Source of the DNA: Flavobacteriales bacterium
GTDB taxonomy: Bacteria; Bacteroidota; Bacteroidia; Flavobacteriales_E; Vicingaceae
Length of the DNA stretch: 8,100 nt
Direction: 5' to 3'
Assembly: GCA_002402165.1 (NCBI GenBank)
Contig: NVVI01000041.1
Coordinates: 1,773 to 9,872, forward strand
The notes below the pieces were generated by a model. The model was not told the origin of the DNA. It did not search any database and was given only the letters and a program-made list of their open reading frames with translations. The position numbers were made by a program, and so were the translations under genes. Positions 5,659 through 8,100 of this stretch are shown here, piece by piece (position 1 is the first letter of the stretch; every line of letters starts with the position of its first letter).

Positions 5659-6865
5659 TAGATAATATTTTTATTTCTACTCTTCTATTAGCTGATTCTT
5701 GATAACTACTTTTTGGGTCAGGATATAACATTTGAGAGTTTCCATAACCTTTAAAATCTATTCGTTCTTTATCAATACCCTTTTTTATTAAATACTCCTT
5801 CACTGCATAAGCTCTACTATAGGATAAATCTTTATAATCTTGAGAGTTTTTTTGTCCAGGACCATTTACGTGGCCTTCAACCTCTATAACAACTTTAGAG
5901 TTTTGATTCATAAAAGATAACAGTGAATTTAACGAGCTTCTTGCTGAAGGCAAAAAATCAGGCCTATTACCATAAAATTGCATGTTTTTTAAATTAACTT
6001 TTTTACCTTTTGCTATCTTTTCTAAATACAATTCTGTTGAATATTCAATTTCATTTTTACCTATTTTAAACTGTTTAGATGTTAGCATATATCCTTTTGC
6101 GTGTGCATTAATATATACAGTGTGCATTTTTTTAATAATAGTTGCCTCGTATTTAGTAATTGTATCTAGCACTATTACATTTTTTCTAAGTCCCGAAATA
6201 CTCACATTACTTGAGAGCAATTTTTGTGTAGAAGCATCTCTTATTAAAAGTTTAAAAAGAGTTGTTTTCGACTCTTTTTTTTCAACTACCACATTTTTCA
6301 TCTCCTTTGGTTTTGTTTTCTTTTTCGGATAATGAAGTATTAAGGTATGTTTCCCTTTAGCGCGTTTTGGGTTATTTACTACCAAAACATACCTGTCTCC
6401 TTTATGGATATGTATTGGTCTGCTATAATTAGCATTCACTCCTGCGCCAACAAAATTTTCCTTGCCTTTTCTTGATAAGCCTGTTATAGGACTTCTTGAT
6501 AAATTTGTTCTGATTGACACTATTTTATTGTCTTCAATTCGTTTACAAAAATTCTTCTTGTACTCAAACAATAAAAAATCCCAATCATCGGCTTTATTTT
6601 CTGAAATAATATCAAAAGTAAAAACACCATCTGTTGGTGCTTTTATAAAGTACCATATCGAATTTTCTTCTTTCTCAAATACTTTTTCATTTTCCAACTC
6701 ATTTCCATCAAACTCTCTTTTATCACCATAACCAGAGATTGCACTTGTATGATAAATAGTATCTTTCATTATTACCATATCATCACAATCGGCATTTTGA
6801 CTAATTACTTGAGTGAAAAGTGAAAAGTGAAAAGTGAAAAGTATTATTTTTAGATAAAATTTCAT
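5624..6865 (-). CDS. Secreted OmpA-family protein with PPC-like N-terminal region
   Basis: The protein is 413 aa. Residues 1-23 form a signal peptide (KIILFTFHFSLFTQVISQ), part of which is encoded by a heptamer tandem repeat. Residues about 68-180 resemble a pre-peptidase C-terminal (PPC)-like beta-sandwich: IWYFIKAPTDGVFTFDI, DDWDFLLFEY, and later RYVLVVNN and KHTLILHY. A basic linker near 181-200 is followed by a beta domain (about 203-285, LFKLLIRDASTQKLLS) of carboxypeptidase-regulatory-like character. Residues about 290-400 are an OmpA/MotB domain, with VEGHVNGPG at 329-337, LSYSRAYAV at 347-355, GYGNS, and NRRVEIKI at 393-400. OmpA domains bind peptidoglycan, so this likely tethers the outer membrane or a surface complex to the wall. 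The usual Asp of GHTD is Asn334 here, while Arg351 is kept. The last 12 codons overlap tsaB. The ATG at 6865 is the only start giving a signal peptide. Confidence 0.88.
   Translation of the reverse strand: MKFYLKIILFTFHFSLFTQVISQNADCDDMVIMKDTIYHTSAISGYGDKREFDGNELENEKVFEKEENSIWYFIKAPTDGVFTFDIISENKADDWDFLLFEYKKNFCKRIEDNKIVSIRTNLSRSPITGLSRKGKENFVGAGVNANYSRPIHIHKGDRYVLVVNNPKRAKGKHTLILHYPKKKTKPKEMKNVVVEKKESKTTLFKLLIRDASTQKLLSSNVSISGLRKNVIVLDTITKYEATIIKKMHTVYINAHAKGYMLTSKQFKIGKNEIEYSTELYLEKIAKGKKVNLKNMQFYGNRPDFLPSARSSLNSLLSFMNQNSKVVIEVEGHVNGPGQKNSQDYKDLSYSRAYAVKEYLIKKGIDKERIDFKGYGNSQMLYPDPKSSYQESANRRVEIKILSNEYNSGVRNIH
6812..6842 (-). repeat. Heptanucleotide tandem repeat in a signal-peptide coding region
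   Basis: Plus-strand AGTGAAA is repeated four times perfectly (6812-6839) with three more bases of a fifth unit (6840-6842). It encodes residues 8-18 of the OmpA-family protein. The unit is not a multiple of three, so gain or loss of one unit shifts the frame. Downstream of the repeat one alternative frame meets TAA and the other TAG within a few codons. The sequence facts are direct; phase variation is inference. Confidence 0.9.
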
Positions 6866-6870
6866 TACTA

Positions 6871-6878
6871 CAAAATTA
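6871..6878 (-). promoter_or_regulatory. Possible -7 element for the OmpA-family/tsaB operon
   Basis: On the minus strand this reads TAATTTTG, an exact TAnnTTTG match. It ends only 5 nt before the ATG at 6865, so if used it would give a leaderless or nearly leaderless message. No clear TTTG -33 lies upstream. In such AT-rich DNA the match may be chance. Confidence 0.3.
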
Positions 6879-6910
6879 CTTGTTTTTAATGGCTTGCTAA
6901 AATTGTGCCT

Positions 6911-6940
6911 TTTGAGGTTTGATTAAAAATGATACTTTCG
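6911..6940 (+). promoter_or_regulatory. Possible promoter of the RES-like gene
   Basis: TTTG at 6911-6914 is separated by 18 nt from TACTTTCG at 6933-6940, one mismatch from TAnnTTTG. Spacing suits the Bacteroidota -33/-7 arrangement, and the element ends 37 nt before the ATG at 6978. Confidence 0.4.
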
Positions 6941-6977
6941 TTAACTACCTACGTACTCAATCGTCATCATATAAAAT

Positions 6978-7826
6978 ATGAACACTAAAGAATTTCTACA
7001 AAAACTAAGTCAATCTGATTTATCTAAAATAGGACATAGAAAAATCTTAAATCATCTCATTCAAAATATACCCGTACCGATATTAACCACTATAATAAAA
7101 AAAGGAACTCCTATTTTTAGAGGGAGGACTGAGAAAAATGTAAAATCTTTTAATAATGAATTTGAAATATCTTACAGAACTGATTTTGGTGACATTAAAA
7201 AATATGGACGAACTAATAGACCCCATCAATCGGTTTTTTACGCTTCTGTTCCTCAATCAAAAGGTGATTACCCTCCTCTTACTCTTTTAACTGAAATACT
7301 TCCTGATTTTTTTGAAGAAGACAAGAATGTTAAAAATAAACATATCACAATTGGAATGTGGGTGGCTAAAAAAGATTTTGAAGTTGCTGACATATGCTTT
7401 AGCAAAGACTATTCTTCCAACTCTATAATGCTAGAAAAAAGAAAACTTTGGGATGAAAAACTAAAGAAAGAAAGTATAGATTTCAATCAACATATAGACA
7501 CCTTAGAGTTTATATCTAGACAGTTCTCTAAAAAGAAAATAAAAAGTCATTGGGATTATAAACTATCTTCTGTTTTCTTTGATTTAATTCAAAACGAAAA
7601 AATACATGGAATTTTATACCCAAGTGTAAAAAGAGATTTCGATGGTCTCAACTTAAGCTTGATACATGATGTTGTAGATGAATTATTAGAACTTAAAAGT
7701 GTTTGTGTATATGAATTATCAAAAGAACCAAAAAAAGTTTATCCAATACTTTGTGCAGATGATTTAGGATTTATGAATTCCGATTTTAAGTGGATAAAAG
7801 TAGATTCCGGGTCAAGCCCGGAATGA
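6978..7826 (+). CDS. RES-domain-like protein (possible NAD-degrading toxin family)
   Basis: This 282-aa soluble protein has no signal peptide. Its central part resembles the RES fold: PIFRGR at residues 45-50, YRTDF at 66-70, YGRTN at 76-80, VFYAS at 86-90, LLTEI at 103-107, and GILYPS at 211-216 followed by GLNLSL. RES proteins are the toxins of Xre-RES toxin-antitoxin pairs; characterised members such as MbcT destroy NAD+. Arg48/Arg50, Tyr88, Glu106 and Ser216 are candidate active-site residues by position, but I have not aligned them. It is longer than typical RES toxins, with an N-terminal helical stretch of about 40 residues and an insert near 110-190. No Xre antitoxin gene lies beside it: the neighbours are a divergent OmpA gene and a convergent metH. 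The last codons (SGSSPE and stop) lie in a palindromic repeat. The family call is moderate; toxicity is untested inference. Confidence 0.65.
   Translation: MNTKEFLQKLSQSDLSKIGHRKILNHLIQNIPVPILTTIIKKGTPIFRGRTEKNVKSFNNEFEISYRTDFGDIKKYGRTNRPHQSVFYASVPQSKGDYPPLTLLTEILPDFFEEDKNVKNKHITIGMWVAKKDFEVADICFSKDYSSNSIMLEKRKLWDEKLKKESIDFNQHIDTLEFISRQFSKKKIKSHWDYKLSSVFFDLIQNEKIHGILYPSVKRDFDGLNLSLIHDVVDELLELKSVCVYELSKEPKKVYPILCADDLGFMNSDFKWIKVDSGSSPE
7804..7824. repeat. Perfect palindrome of a dispersed-repeat type at the end of the RES-like gene
   Basis: ATTCCGGG at 7804-7811 and CCCGGAAT at 7817-7824 form an 8-bp perfect stem with a 5-nt loop (TCAAG). On the minus strand it reads GTCATTCCGGGCTTGACCCG and onward, a form I recall as a dispersed intergenic repeat in several bacterial groups. 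It supplies the codons for SGSSPE, and the T of the TGA stop. GC content is far above the neighbouring DNA. It may also act as a transcription terminator, but no T-run follows directly. Confidence 0.75.
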
Positions 7827-7837
7827 CGGTTCTGATT

Positions 7838-7868
7838 CCCCCCTTCGGGGAGGCTAGGAGGGGCTTTT
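7838..7868. repeat. GC-rich palindromic element between RES-like gene and metH
   Basis: CCCCCC at 7838-7843 and GGGAGG at 7848-7853 can pair around a TTCG tetraloop with one C-A mismatch; CTAGGAGGGG and TTTT follow to 7868. The element is unusually GC-rich for this window and resembles intergenic elements of the type CCCCTTCGGGG...AGGGGCTTTT that I recall from Bacteroidota genomes. It sits between convergent genes and overlaps the first bases of the metH stop, so it may act as a terminator for one or both, though the T-run is short and not adjacent to the stem. Confidence 0.6.
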
Positions 7869-8100
7869 AATACCCCAAATTAGGACTCAACCATTTTTCA
7901 GCTTCTTCTATAGAAATATCTTTTTGATTGGCATATTGTTCAATTTGGTCTTTCGCAATTTTTCCTAAGCCAAAATATTTTGCTTGTGGGTGCCCGAAAT
8001 AAAAACCACTAACCGCTGCCGTTGGAAACATGGCTAAACTTTCTGTTAATTCAACTCCAGTTAATTTGGTAGCATCTAACAACCTAAACAATTCTCGTTT
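7867..8100 (-). CDS. metH: Cobalamin-dependent methionine synthase MetH, C-terminal end (5' part outside window)
   Basis: The frame is open from the right window edge (8100) and ends at TAA 7867-7869, giving the last 77 residues of a protein that normally exceeds 1,200 aa. The segment matches the AdoMet-dependent reactivation domain: TGVELTES, then FPTAAVSGFYFGHPQAKYFG, KDQIEQYA and the terminal EKWLSPNLGY. The Tyr of AKYF corresponds to Tyr1189 of E. coli MetH, an AdoMet-binding residue. MetH transfers a methyl group from methyltetrahydrofolate to homocysteine through cobalamin; this domain remethylates oxidised cofactor using AdoMet and reduced flavodoxin or similar. An internal TTG at 8091 is not a real start, because the conserved sequence continues upstream (KRELFRLL). 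Truncation is due to the window edge only. It converges with the RES-like gene, with two palindromic repeats between them. Confidence 0.95.
   Translation of the reverse strand, partial: KRELFRLLDATKLTGVELTESLAMFPTAAVSGFYFGHPQAKYFGLGKIAKDQIEQYANQKDISIEEAEKWLSPNLGY

Noticed and set aside
5982..6332. 116-aa plus-strand frame rich in Phe
   Set aside because: It is antisense to the OmpA-family gene; the Phe-rich, pseudo-membrane look comes from Lys/Glu-rich codons on the opposite strand.
6462..6731. 89-aa plus-strand frame
   Set aside because: It is also antisense to the OmpA-family gene, with Ser/Phe-rich low-complexity composition.
6812..6842. CRISPR-like array
   Set aside because: The units are contiguous 7-mers without spacers, so this is a simple tandem repeat.
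6866..6977. Possible small antitoxin gene upstream of the RES-like gene
   Set aside because: The 112-bp gap has no frame long enough for an Xre-type antitoxin on either strand and is explained by divergent promoter sequence.
7867..8091. Separate 74-aa gene starting at TTG 8091
   Set aside because: The sequence before the TTG (KRE) continues MetH homology in frame to the window edge, so this is an internal codon of metH.

Overview
The window looks like chromosomal DNA from a member of the Bacteroidota, most likely Flavobacteriales. The evidence is very AT-rich coding sequence, a secreted protein with a type IX secretion (T9SS) C-terminal sorting domain, a PdxJ with the NINKIAT signature in place of NIDHIAT, small lipoproteins, and several upstream regions carrying TAnnTTTG, the Bacteroidota -7 promoter element. 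No tRNA, rRNA, transposase, CRISPR array or phage gene was seen.

Left part (1-2107): a leftward pair made of a CBS-domain protein and, 1 nt after its stop, a single-POTRA Omp85/BamA-like outer membrane protein cut by the window edge. The pair diverges from pdxJ (vitamin B6 synthesis). The 67-bp gap holds two identical TACTTTTG elements that face each other.

Middle left (2108-4965): a rightward run of cell-envelope genes. A 41-aa lipoprotein is followed after 4 nt by a 160-aa PrcB-domain lipoprotein that starts at 2282. After a 65-bp gap with a small hairpin and a weak promoter comes a 711-aa T9SS-secreted protein with a DUF7948-like N-terminal domain and a probable beta-propeller.

Middle right (4975-6865): a leftward pair, a secreted OmpA-family protein and tsaB (tRNA t6A synthesis), which overlap by 35 bp. 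The OmpA-family signal-peptide region contains a heptanucleotide tandem repeat; both alternative frames hit a stop within a few codons, so this is a candidate ON/OFF slippage switch.

Right part (6978-8100): a rightward 282-aa RES-domain-like gene without an adjacent Xre antitoxin. Its last codons and stop lie in an 8-bp-stem palindrome of a dispersed-repeat type. A second GC-rich palindromic element follows, then the 3' end of metH (cobalamin-dependent methionine synthase), which runs leftward from beyond the right edge.

Most of the window is housekeeping and envelope biology. The points most worth a second look are the heptamer repeat, the unpaired RES gene and its repeat-encoded C-terminus, the facing promoters at CBS/pdxJ, and the Asp-to-Asn change in the OmpA-like domain. 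No clearly new multi-gene system was recognised.
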